Shown piece by piece: positions 16,277 through 24,762 of a stretch of DNA of 64,000 bases. Position numbers and translations under genes: made by a program. Below the pieces are notes generated by a model. That model saw only the letters and a list, made by a program, of their open reading frames with translations, searched no databases and was not told where the DNA came from. Numbering within the stretch: the first letter of the stretch is position 1; each line of letters starts with the position of its first letter. Source of the stretch: Clostridia bacterium (GTDB lineage: Bacteria > Bacillota_A > Clostridia > Christensenellales > Aristaeellaceae); contig BNUH01000002.1 of assembly GCA_025997215.1 (NCBI GenBank), positions 1-64,000 on the forward strand. Reading direction: 5' to 3'.

Positions 16277-17515
16277 ATGGCTTATATAGATGTTACATTT
16301 GCGGAAGATTTTAGAAGGATAAAGGATGGGGATATCGTATCGTTATGGAATGATATTGATATCAACGACCCATTCATGCCCATCTCTGCGGATAATGTCA
16401 CGCTGCATGGCAAGGGACATATACTGCGCGGGTTGGTCGGGCCGCTGTTTGACAGCGGGACGCCCACGGGCGAGGTCGTCGGGCCGACCGTGACGAATCT
16501 GACCGTGTGCACCGAGTACACGCGCGACGATCCCGGCGACGACGACAACTGGGGCGGACTATTCCGCGCGGCCGTCAACGCGGATATTAGCGGCTGCAGC
16601 GTGTTGGCCAAGATCCATTCCACCCACGATAATGTCGGCGCTATCGCCGGAATCCTCCGCGATTCGACCGTCACGCGCTGCGCCTCACGCGGGAACATCA
16701 CGGCGTACAACACCGCCGCCGGGATAGTCGGCTCCGCGATAAATGTAAAATTCACCCAGTGTCACAACGAGGCGAAGATCAACGCGGCATTCATGCACGC
16801 GGCGGGCATCGTAGCCTGGGCGATGGATGGCACGGTAGTCGACGATTGCGTTAATAAGAAGTCCGGTATCATTAATTCGCTAACCAACAGCCCGAATTCT
16901 GGCGGCATAGTCGGACAGATGGACGACGGTGTCCTCGTCCAATGCAGCCGGAATGAGGCCGAGGTGGTCGGCGGCGACGACATCGGCGGCATCTGTGGAT
17001 ACATGGCCGATACGACGGCGGGTCTGCACAATCGGATTATCCGTTGCGTTAACAAGGGTTTCATCCATGGCGGCGCGCGAGTAGGCGGGATAGCGGGGCA
17101 GATTCGCAACTCCGCACTCATAGCGGATAACGCGAATTATGGCGGCGTGAGCGGCAGCGGTGAGCAGGTCGGCGGGATCGTCGGTCTGGCCGATCCGTTG
17201 GATCCTGACGGCACTATCGAGGTTAAGAATAATCATGTTCACTGCGGCTATGTGACGGGATTGGAAGCAGTCCATCGTGTCGTTGGCGGCAATATGCCGG
17301 GATTATTCATGATTGGCAACCTGGCCGCCCCCGAGGTGACTGTAACGGGCGACAACCCGGACGATTCTCAAACCTACACCGGCCAGGGCGTGCGCAAGGA
17401 CGATCCGCAGCTGGGTGGCTACCTGAAGCACGGCCAATCCTGCAAGGTCATGTGCAACGACGGATCGTGTTTCGACGGGAAACGACAACCGCCGCCGAAG
17501 ATGTATTGTCCGTAA
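16277..17515 (+). CDS. GLUG-type right-handed beta-helix protein with Cys-rich tail (paralogue 2)
   Basis: 412 residues, 38 nt after its paralogue and with GGGAGG 6 nt before the ATG. Same plan: MAYIDVTFAEDFRRI, LWNDIDI, a GKGHILRGLVGPLF block (compare GQYHTLRGLTGPLF), then GG-x-G-x(n)-C repeats (VGAIAGILRDSTVTRC, SGGIVGQMDDGVLVQC, VGGIAGQIRNSALI) and RKDDPQLG (compare KKDDAELG). The tail is CKVMCNDGSCFDGKRQPPPKMYCP. Again no signal peptide. The shared N-cap, repeat and tail layout shows a tandem duplication with strong divergence. Confidence 0.75.
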   Translation: MAYIDVTFAEDFRRIKDGDIVSLWNDIDINDPFMPISADNVTLHGKGHILRGLVGPLFDSGTPTGEVVGPTVTNLTVCTEYTRDDPGDDDNWGGLFRAAVNADISGCSVLAKIHSTHDNVGAIAGILRDSTVTRCASRGNITAYNTAAGIVGSAINVKFTQCHNEAKINAAFMHAAGIVAWAMDGTVVDDCVNKKSGIINSLTNSPNSGGIVGQMDDGVLVQCSRNEAEVVGGDDIGGICGYMADTTAGLHNRIIRCVNKGFIHGGARVGGIAGQIRNSALIADNANYGGVSGSGEQVGGIVGLADPLDPDGTIEVKNNHVHCGYVTGLEAVHRVVGGNMPGLFMIGNLAAPEVTVTGDNPDDSQTYTGQGVRKDDPQLGGYLKHGQSCKVMCNDGSCFDGKRQPPPKMYCP

Positions 17516-17551
17516 TATTTGGAAGGGAGTTGGTAAAGGATAAGCATGGCC

Positions 17552-17581
17552 TTGCCTTATGGGAGGCGGCTGTGTTATAGT
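17552..17581 (+). promoter_or_regulatory. secA promoter
   Basis: TTGCCT (17552-17557), 18-nt spacer, TATAGT (17576-17581) with an extended TG. The 30-nt leader carries AGGAGG before the secA ATG (17620). Confidence 0.6.
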
Positions 17582-17619
17582 AACGCGGCGGGCGTTGAGT
17601 CACGCCAGGAGGACTTGCT

Positions 17620-20478
17620 ATGCAATGGTTCAAGAACCTGATCAGCTCGAATGAGGGCGAGGTTAAGCGGCTGTTCAAGACCGTCGATGTGATCGACTCG
17701 TTTGAGGCCCAGCACAGGGGCTTCAGCGACGCCGATCTGCGCGGCAGGACCGATAAATTCAAGGCGCGCCTGGGCAATGGCGAATCACTCGACAGCCTGC
17801 TGCCCGAGGCGTTCTCGGTCGTACGCGAGGCGATGGACCGCACGATCGGCAAGCGCCATTTCCGGGTGCAGATGCTGGGCGGGATCGTGCTGCACCAAGG
17901 CCGCATCGCCGAAATGAAAACGGGCGAAGGCAAGACGTTCGTCGCAGTGCTGCCCGCATACCTGAACGCGCTGAAGGGCGACGGCGTTCACATCGTAACG
18001 GTGAATGATTACCTCGCAAAATTCCAAGGCGAGTGGATGGCGCATATATTTAACTTCCTGAATATGAGCGTGGGCATATTAACACATGATGTTATGGAGA
18101 TAGAAAGGCGAAACGTATATAAAGCCGATGTAACATATGGAACCAACCATGAATTTGGATTCGACTATCTAAGAGATACGCTGCAGATGGACGAGTTGCA
18201 TCTTGTTCAGCAGAAATATACATTTGCTATCATCGATGAGGTTGACTCCATATTAATCGACGAAGCGCGCACGCCTATGATTATTTCCGGACCTGGAGAC
18301 GCACCGTCGCCGCTGTATGCCGAGGTTAACTATTTTGTGACGATGATGAAGAAGGAACAGGATTATATTGTCAATGAAAAGGATAATGCTATCCATTTGA
18401 CCGAAGATGGCATTGTTAAAACCGAAAATAGGTTTAGCCTTAAGAAGGCGCGCTCCGAAGATGATGTTGATGCAGATGCCGATACGGATGAGATCAACAG
18501 TGACGACAGTGTAAAATATTTCAATATGATGCACTATGTCAATAATGCGCTCCGGGCTAATTACCTTATGGAGCTTAATAAGGATTATGTGCTGCAGGAT
18601 AATGAGATTGTCATAGTAGATGAATTTACTGGACGACTTATGCAGGGAAGGCGGTTTAGCGAAGGTTTGCATCAGGCGATCGAGGCGAAAGAGCATGTTA
18701 AGGTCGCGCGTGAGAATAAAACATACGCTACTATCAGCGTACAGAATTATTTTAGGAAGTATCGCAAACTTTCAGGCATGACAGGTACCGCTAAAACGGA
18801 GGAAGCGGAGTTTAAGGGTATTTATAACCTGGATGTCGTGCAAATTCCAACGAATAAGCCGATGATTCGTAAAGATCAGAACGATCTGATATTTACCACC
18901 GTAGATGGGAAGTATCAACAGGTCGTTAAGGAGATTAAACGTATCCACGAAACAAGCCAACCGATACTGGTCGGCACTGTTTCCGTTGAAAAAAGTGATA
19001 AACTAAGCAACCTCCTGAATAGAGAAGGCATACGCCACGTCGTGCTGAACGCGAAGAACCATGAGAAGGAGGCCGAGATCATCGCCCAGGCCGGGAAGCT
19101 CGGCGCTGTGACTATCGCTACGAACATGGCCGGGCGCGGCACGGACATCCTGCTGGGCGGCAACCCGGAATTCATGGCCCGGCGTCAGCTGGACAAGGAG
19201 GGCGCCACCGAGGAAATTATTTCCAAAGTCATCGGCCATGAGCAGAACGTGACGGATCAGGTGCGCGAGCTGCGCGCACATTATAATGATTTACTGGCAA
19301 CATATACCAAAGAAACCGACGCGGAACATGCCAAAGTGGTTAAGGCCGGCGGCTTACATATATTAGGCACCGAGCGGCATGAATCACGCCGCATAGACGA
19401 TCAGCTGCGCGGCCGCGCGGGTCGGCAGGGCGATCCCGGCTCCAGCCAATTCTTCATATCGCTGGAGGACGATCTCGCGCGGGTATTTGGCGGCGAACGC
19501 ATCAAGCCCGTACTCGCGCGGCTGGGCAATCTGGCGCCGGATGAGGCGATACAGGCCGGGCTGCTGACCAAGCAGATCGAGAGCGCTCAAAAGTCGGTCG
19601 AGGGCCGCAACTTTGGGATGCGCAAGCATCTGCTGCAGTATGACGACGTGCTGAACGAGCAAGCCCAGGCCGTATACGACCGCCGCAACGAGTACCAATC
19701 CATGTCCGCGGACGACCTGCGCAAGCAGGTGCTTAGCATGCTCCGCGCGCTAATCGAGGAGGCGGTTGATAACCATCTGCCGGGCGACGACTTCGAAAAG
19801 TGGAATGTCGAAGGCTTGCGCATATATCTGGAAGGCACCGTGCTAAAATTCGACACGTTCCGGAAGCTGAAGCTGGCGGATTCTATCCAGAAGATGGAGC
19901 GGGACGAGATTGTCCAACTCATTGAGAAACAGTCTACCGAGCTGTATGATTTTTACTCGGCAGCGTTTGAGAAGGACGGCCAATACGATGCGTCGCGCTA
20001 CGCACGGCTGCAGCTGGTCTCAACCCTGAATGAGCACTGGATGGATCAGCTGAACGACATGATGCACCTGCGCGAGGGCATCGGTCTGCGCGCGTTCGCC
20101 CAGCACGATCCGGTCGTCGAGTATAAGATCGAGGGCGGCGAACTATTCAAAGAGATGGGCCGACTGATCCGCGAGGACACCCTGAAGCTGCTGTTCCACA
20201 AGACGGATGAGGCTAAATCCAGGGAAGAGACCAAGAAGCGTTCCGCTGTCGCAGGTCCGCGCGTACCTCAAGTTGATAAAGTGGAATTGAGCGCGCCAGC
20301 ATACGCACGCAGGGATTATGAGGAAAAGTTCTCCGTGTTGCAAAAACCCAAGACCGCCGCAATTCGACAATCTCAAACGCCGCAGCCTGTCCGAGTGGAA
20401 AAAAAGGTCGGCCGCAACGAGTTATGTCCGTGCGGCAGCGGCTTGAAGTATAAGAATTGCTGCGGACGTTCCGCGTAA
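17620..20478 (+). CDS. secA: protein translocase ATPase SecA
   Basis: 952 residues, the motor that drives proteins through SecYEG. Walker A MKTGEGKT (99-106), DEVD box (206-209) followed by SILIDEART, VDEFTGRLM, GRGTDILLGG, RGRAGRQGDPGSS, and a C-terminal SEC-C zinc motif with C936, C938, C947, C948. About 100 residues longer than B. subtilis SecA; one visible reason is an acidic insert (EDDVDADADTDEINSDD) before NMMHYVNNALRANYL. Base use changes sharply inside the gene: about 18040-18960 is AT-rich with A/T-ending codons while both flanks are GC-rich. Confidence 0.98.
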   Translation: MQWFKNLISSNEGEVKRLFKTVDVIDSFEAQHRGFSDADLRGRTDKFKARLGNGESLDSLLPEAFSVVREAMDRTIGKRHFRVQMLGGIVLHQGRIAEMKTGEGKTFVAVLPAYLNALKGDGVHIVTVNDYLAKFQGEWMAHIFNFLNMSVGILTHDVMEIERRNVYKADVTYGTNHEFGFDYLRDTLQMDELHLVQQKYTFAIIDEVDSILIDEARTPMIISGPGDAPSPLYAEVNYFVTMMKKEQDYIVNEKDNAIHLTEDGIVKTENRFSLKKARSEDDVDADADTDEINSDDSVKYFNMMHYVNNALRANYLMELNKDYVLQDNEIVIVDEFTGRLMQGRRFSEGLHQAIEAKEHVKVARENKTYATISVQNYFRKYRKLSGMTGTAKTEEAEFKGIYNLDVVQIPTNKPMIRKDQNDLIFTTVDGKYQQVVKEIKRIHETSQPILVGTVSVEKSDKLSNLLNREGIRHVVLNAKNHEKEAEIIAQAGKLGAVTIATNMAGRGTDILLGGNPEFMARRQLDKEGATEEIISKVIGHEQNVTDQVRELRAHYNDLLATYTKETDAEHAKVVKAGGLHILGTERHESRRIDDQLRGRAGRQGDPGSSQFFISLEDDLARVFGGERIKPVLARLGNLAPDEAIQAGLLTKQIESAQKSVEGRNFGMRKHLLQYDDVLNEQAQAVYDRRNEYQSMSADDLRKQVLSMLRALIEEAVDNHLPGDDFEKWNVEGLRIYLEGTVLKFDTFRKLKLADSIQKMERDEIVQLIEKQSTELYDFYSAAFEKDGQYDASRYARLQLVSTLNEHWMDQLNDMMHLREGIGLRAFAQHDPVVEYKIEGGELFKEMGRLIREDTLKLLFHKTDEAKSREETKKRSAVAGPRVPQVDKVELSAPAYARRDYEEKFSVLQKPKTAAIRQSQTPQPVRVEKKVGRNELCPCGSGLKYKNCCGRSA

Positions 20479-20512
20479 TTCTTACAATATTACACAAAAA
20501 GGATGTGAGTTT

Positions 20513-21608
20513 ATGGTAGAATTGGATCAGTCCCGCCAGGATTTGGCGCAGATTCGCGAAACCATCGAAGAGGCAGGTGGGTCACTTTAACCTGGCTGGG
20601 TTAAAGGATGAACTCGCCGAGCTTGAACAGGACATGGCCCAGCCCGAGGTCTGGAACGATCTGGCTCGATCCACCAAGATCAGCCAGCGTGCGAAGCATA
20701 TCCAGCATCGGCTGGAACTTTACGCACGATTGATTAACCGTCATGAAGACATAACGGCTATGATCGAGTTGGTTGAGGAGGAGAACGACTCCTCGATGGT
20801 TCAGGAAATTAAAGATGATATTGCATCACTGCACGCTGATGTAGAATCTCTGCAACTAGAAACATTATTACGTGGTGAATATGATGCTAATGATGCTATC
20901 CTGTCGCTGCACGCGGGCGCTGGAGGCACCGAGGCGCAGGACTGGGTGAGCATGCTCTACCGCATGTATACCAGATATTGTGAGCGGAAGGGCTTCAGCG
21001 TCAAGGTGTTGGATCTGTTGCCCGGCGACGAGGCCGGCGTCAAGTCGGTCACATGCTCTGTCGGCGGGGATAACGCGTATGGATTCCTTCGCGCGGAGAA
21101 GGGCGTGCATCGGCTGGTGAGGATCAGCCCGTTCGACTCGAACGCACGGCGGCATACCTCGTTCGCCTCGCTGGATGTCGCGCCTGTCATTGAGGACGCT
21201 GGGTTCCAGCTGGACATGGAAGAGGTGCGCATCGATACGTACCGGGCGTCGGGTGCGGGCGGTCAGCATATCAACCGGACGGATTCTGCGGTACGCATGA
21301 CACACATTCCCTCTGGGATTGTAGTACAATGCCAGAATGAGCGCTCGCAGGTTCAAAACAAAGAGGTGTGTCTGATGATGCTGAAATCCCGATTGCTGGA
21401 GTTGCGTGAGCGCGAGAAGGAAGAGCAGATGTCCGCCATCAAGGGCGCGATGAAGAAAATCGAGTGGGGCAGCCAGATCCGCTCGTACGTGTTCCACCCA
21501 TACAGCATGGTGAAGGATCACCGCACGAGCTATGAGGTGGGCAGCACTACAGGCGTGATGGATGGCGAGCTGGATGGGTTTATCACGGCATACCTGTCGA
21601 TGCAGTGA
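20513..21608 (+). CDS. prfB: peptide chain release factor 2, programmed +1 frameshift
   Basis: Read by frameshift: 25 codons from ATG 20513, then CTT TAA C at 20585-20591, where slipping one base continues the protein (N-L-A-G-L-K-D-E) to 21608, 364 residues, normal for RF2. The slip site has the expected internal ribosome-binding stimulator AGGTGGG (20575-20581) 3 nt before CTT. GGQ is present (GAGGQHINRTDSAVR), as is the RF2-type SPF recognition motif (RISPFDSNARR). RF2 ends translation at UGA and UAA. Most prfB sites carry UGA here; this one carries UAA. The start has AAGGA 10 nt upstream. Confidence 0.96.
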
Positions 21609-21652
21609 GGCAGTGATACCGAAGTATGTCGAATTATTGACAACGAAAAGTA

Positions 21653-21681
21653 TTGACAACTTGTGGTTGTCGTTGTAGTAT
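21653..21681 (+). promoter_or_regulatory. promoter with inverted repeat, GNAT-cyclase gene
   Basis: TTGACA (21653-21658), 17-nt spacer, TAGTAT (21676-21681). The spacer holds GACAAC-TTGTG-GTTGTC and a wider pair ACAACGA/TCGTTGT, so a dimeric repressor could bind between -35 and -10. A second TTGACA lies just upstream (21637-21642). Confidence 0.65.
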
Positions 21682-21715
21682 GACAGTAATGTTCAAGCTC
21701 TAGGAGGCTGGTCTT

Positions 21716-22735
21716 ACGCACTGGACATCAAGGATCGTGAACGACGAGGACGCCTATACGCTAGTGAAATGGTCGTATGACGTTAAACGTTATGGTCAGC
21801 TAACCATCGAGGAACTGACTTCCGGGTGGTACCGCTGTGCGCTGCTGGATGGGGAACGGGCGGGGTTCCTCTGCCACGGGCGTCCGGCGCGATCCCCGTA
21901 TCTGGATGCGCAGTACGCCCAACATCCGGACGATGTGGATATTGGGCTGGCGTTGAGACCTGACTTGGTGGGCAAGGGCCTGGGATTATCGTTGCTGGAA
22001 CATATGCTGGACATCATCGGGCGTGAGCGCTCGATCAGGCTGGCGCTGTTCGCGTCAAACGCTGCAGCGATGCAGGTTTATGAGCGCGCGGGATTCAGGC
22101 TGGTATGCCGGGTAGGAGATGTCCTGCTGATGCGCCGCGAGGCTTCGACGTGGCGCGAGGCGTCCAGGCCGCTGGATAACGGGATGGCGGTATACCCTGG
22201 CGACCCGGCGTTCACCAGGGATATGCTGGCTGTAGCGGATGTCGGCGGGTACAATGTTACCCGCATAACCATGACGGCGCATAACGGCACGCACATCGAT
22301 TCGCCGCACCACATTGGGTTAACGGGCGGGGTTGATGCGTGGCCGTTGGATCGGCTGAACGGCCCGGCGCAAGTGGTCGACTTGGCAAAATGGCGGGCTT
22401 CCTTCCATAATGGAACTGCTGCACCAGCCACACGCCGGACGCTGCTGAAAACGGGCGGCATTCCATTGTCTGAAGCCGAGGCGCACGCCTGGGCGAACGC
22501 TGGCGTACGCACGATCGGCGTGGACCAACTATCCGTTGGGCCGCAAGGCCCAGAGGGGTTGAAGACGCACCGCGCGCTGCTTGAATCGGGCGTTTGCGTG
22601 CTGGAGGGGCTTGCGTTGGATGGGTTCGAACCGGGTTGGTATGAGCTGCAATGCTTGCCGATCCTGCTGCCGGGCTGCGACGGCGCTCCTGTTCGGGCGT
22701 TACTCAGGACGCTGGAACGCGCGGAAGTTGGCTGA
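21716..22735 (+). CDS. fusion of GNAT acetyltransferase and cyclase-family (arylformamidase-like) hydrolase, probable ACG start
   Basis: About 339 residues in two domains. Residues ~1-140 are a GNAT domain: the N-terminal RIVNDEDA strand, the acetyl-CoA loop LVGKGLGLSLLEH and FASNAAAMQVYERAGF. The second domain starts around RPLDNGMAVYPGDP and holds HNGTHIDSPHH, the metal-binding signature of the cyclase/kynurenine formamidase family, then TIGVDQLSVG. I do not know a natural role for the pair. AGGAGG (21702-21707) lies 8 nt before an in-frame ACG (21716). The first conventional start, GTG 21737, is 29 nt past it and would cut off the conserved Arg of the first GNAT strand. A TAG at 21701-21703 closes the frame upstream. 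Confidence 0.75.
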   Translation, partial: THWTSRIVNDEDAYTLVKWSYDVKRYGQLTIEELTSGWYRCALLDGERAGFLCHGRPARSPYLDAQYAQHPDDVDIGLALRPDLVGKGLGLSLLEHMLDIIGRERSIRLALFASNAAAMQVYERAGFRLVCRVGDVLLMRREASTWREASRPLDNGMAVYPGDPAFTRDMLAVADVGGYNVTRITMTAHNGTHIDSPHHIGLTGGVDAWPLDRLNGPAQVVDLAKWRASFHNGTAAPATRRTLLKTGGIPLSEAEAHAWANAGVRTIGVDQLSVGPQGPEGLKTHRALLESGVCVLEGLALDGFEPGWYELQCLPILLPGCDGAPVRALLRTLERAEVG

Positions 22736-22740
22736 CAGGC

Positions 22741-23487
22741 ATGCGGAATAAGTCGTTTTGGGGCGGATTAGTTGCGGCGGTTGCGGGATTGCTGGCCGTG
22801 CTGCTGTTGATGCTGGTGTACTGCGCGTGTTCGCCCAGCATGTATCGGTGGGCTATGGGACGCGCGGGCGTTTACGAAACGGCGGGCGTTGACCGTGCAA
22901 CGTTGAATCAGGTTGCACTAGACGTCACGGGGTTTCTTGGCATGCAGCGGGAGCATGCGAATCCTGACTTCAACCGTCTCATCAGGGGATTTTTAGGCAT
23001 GCAGCGGGAGCGCGCGAATATTGATTTCAGCCGTATCATCATTATGGATGGTGAACAGCGGCCGGAGTTAAACGAACGAGAACGCGCGCACCTCGCCGAC
23101 GTGCGACGGCTGGTTTTCGTGGCTGCAATGATAATGGTCGTGCTGGCGATGATCGCCGTTATACTGGCCGTTCGAGTGCCTGCATCACGGTCGAAGGGCG
23201 CTGGTTTGCTGGCCGGGACGGTGTTGCTGATGCTGGCAGGGTTGGGCGTGTTCATAGCGGTGAAGGTGGATTTCTATAATTTCTTTGTGGCGGTACACAG
23301 GCGTTTATTCACGAATGAATTGTGGTATATGAATCCCGAGACCGACCTGCTGATTCGGATGATGCCTACGGAATTCTTTATATCGATGGGGATGGTGATC
23401 GGCGGGATCGTGGCGGCCGCGATGGTTGCGTCGGTTGTGGTGGGTTGTAAGCTGATGATGAAGCATGAGAATCGGCATGCAATTTGA
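22741..23487 (+). CDS. TIGR01906/DUF1461 membrane protein, Lit-like lipoprotein intramolecular transacylase
   Basis: 248 residues with about four membrane helices. The external loop ends in IIIMDGEQRPELNERERAHLADVRRLV, the hallmark of the TIGR01906/DUF1461 family; family member Lit moves an acyl chain within diacylglyceryl lipoproteins to make the lyso form. The later NPETDLLIRMMPTEFF also matches. A local duplication is visible: GFLGMQREHANPDFNRLIR is followed directly by GFLGMQRERANIDFSRII, a 19-residue tandem repeat also clear in the DNA. It starts 5 nt after the previous stop and overlaps tsaD by 23 bp. Confidence 0.75.
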   Translation: MRNKSFWGGLVAAVAGLLAVLLLMLVYCACSPSMYRWAMGRAGVYETAGVDRATLNQVALDVTGFLGMQREHANPDFNRLIRGFLGMQRERANIDFSRIIIMDGEQRPELNERERAHLADVRRLVFVAAMIMVVLAMIAVILAVRVPASRSKGAGLLAGTVLLMLAGLGVFIAVKVDFYNFFVAVHRRLFTNELWYMNPETDLLIRMMPTEFFISMGMVIGGIVAAAMVASVVVGCKLMMKHENRHAI

Positions 23488-24529
23488 CGAACGCTGTCGG
23501 ATTCAGTTGGATGCGCTGAGGCAAGCGGGCCGCGCCGTAATCCTTGCCATCGAAACCTCCTGCGACGAAACGGCAGCCGCCGTCATACGCGACGGCCGGA
23601 CAATTATGTCGAACGTTGTCTCAACGCAGATACCTTTGCACGCGCGATACGGCGGCGTCGTACCGGAGATTGCATCGCGCGCGCACGTCGAAGCCATAAA
23701 TACTGTAGTTAAATGCGCGCTGGACGACGCCGGGCTGCGGCTCCAGGACATCGACGCTATAGCCGTTACGAACGGGCCGGGGCTGGTCGGCGCGCTGCTG
23801 ATTGGCGTCTCGACGGCCAAGGCGCTGGCGTTCGCGGCGGCAAAACCGTTGGTTGCCGTGCACCACATGGATGCGCACATCAGCGCGGCGTATCTGGCTT
23901 ACGCGGATCTTGCGCCGCCATTCTTGTGCCTGACGGTGTCCGGCGGACACACCGCGCTGACGGAGGTTGTGGATTACGGCGTGGTTCGGACGCTGGGCGC
24001 GACGTTGGACGACGCTGCGGGCGAGGCATTCGACAAGGCGGCGCGGGTGCTGGGACTGCCCTATCCGGGCGGTTCGGCGTTGGATCAACTGGCCGAGAGC
24101 GGCAATCCGCGCGCGCTGACACTACCCAGAGCGAAGACGCCCAATCTATTCGACTTCAGCTTCAGCGGCCTAAAGACGGCGTTCATCCAACTGGAGAGGA
24201 AGGGCGCGCTGGCAAACATTACCAAAGAGGACGCCGCGGCTTCATACCGAGCGGCGGTTGTGGATATGCTCGCGGATAAGACATTGCGTGCCGCCGAGTC
24301 GACAGGGCACACAACGGTTGTGGTCGCTGGCGGCGCGGCCGCGAATCGGGGACTGCGGACACGGCTGGAGCGCGAAACCGCCGCGCGTGGTCTGCGGCTG
24401 TGCATGCCGCCCATATCGTTATGCACGGATAACGCCGCCATGGTCGGGGCGGCGGCATACTACAGCATCATAACAGGAAAAGCGACCGGCAGCCTAACCC
24501 TCAACGCCGAACCCACGCGCAGCTTGTAA
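23465..24529 (+). CDS. tsaD: tRNA N6-adenosine threonylcarbamoyltransferase TsaD
   Basis: 354 residues if ATG 23465 is used. Core motifs: ILAIETSCDETAAAV near the N-terminus, HHMDAHISAAYL (iron-binding His pair), TVSGGHTAL, DDAAGEAFDKAARVLGLPYPGG and SLCTDNAAMVGAA. It installs threonylcarbamoyl on A37 of ANN-decoding tRNAs with TsaBCE, which are not nearby. The family usually starts 2-4 residues before ILAIETSCDE, so the first ~23 residues here are extra; TTG 23510 is a possible later start. It overlaps the Lit-like gene. Confidence 0.95.
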   Translation: MRIGMQFDERCRIQLDALRQAGRAVILAIETSCDETAAAVIRDGRTIMSNVVSTQIPLHARYGGVVPEIASRAHVEAINTVVKCALDDAGLRLQDIDAIAVTNGPGLVGALLIGVSTAKALAFAAAKPLVAVHHMDAHISAAYLAYADLAPPFLCLTVSGGHTALTEVVDYGVVRTLGATLDDAAGEAFDKAARVLGLPYPGGSALDQLAESGNPRALTLPRAKTPNLFDFSFSGLKTAFIQLERKGALANITKEDAAASYRAAVVDMLADKTLRAAESTGHTTVVVAGGAAANRGLRTRLERETAARGLRLCMPPISLCTDNAAMVGAAAYYSIITGKATGSLTLNAEPTRSL

Positions 24530-24563
24530 CTCAACAACCAAGCACGATGGAGCAGCCCGTCCA

Positions 24564-24657
24564 GTTGTCAAGGCTTAAGGGTGGAGATTTTCCCGCCTGC
24601 TGCGCTCGAAAGACTCACACCTATTAGGCGGGAAAATACTACCCGTGCCTTGACAAC
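24564..24657. repeat. three-tier structured element E1
   Basis: Outer stem GTTGTCAAGGC (24564-24574) with 24647-24657, exact; middle GGGTGG with CTACCC (about 24579-24584 with 24639-24644, one G-T pair); inner stem ATTTTCCCGCCT (24587-24598) with 24626-24637, exact. Loop ~27 nt. It shares blocks and layout with E2 at 50774-50862. No U-run follows, so it is not a simple terminator. Confidence 0.7.
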
Positions 24658-24683
24658 GGGTCGTTTTAGGGAAAATGGACATG

Positions 24684-24712
24684 GGTCGTATGACATCCCA
24701 TGTCATACGACC
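24684..24712. terminator. perfect 13-bp hairpin before azlC
   Basis: GGTCGTATGACAT (24684-24696) pairs exactly with 24700-24712, loop CCC. It lies 27 nt after E1 and 51 nt before azlC. There is no U-run. It could be a regulator-binding palindrome, an attenuator or an insulating hairpin. Confidence 0.5.
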
Positions 24713-24762
24713 TTGAATGCAACCCCCGTCGTCCCCCAAAAAAATTATGCTGGTAAACAATC

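Noticed and set aside
23713..24279. 188-residue second frame inside tsaD
   Set aside because: Arg/Gly-rich out-of-frame reading typical of GC-rich genes; tsaD motifs are intact in the main frame.
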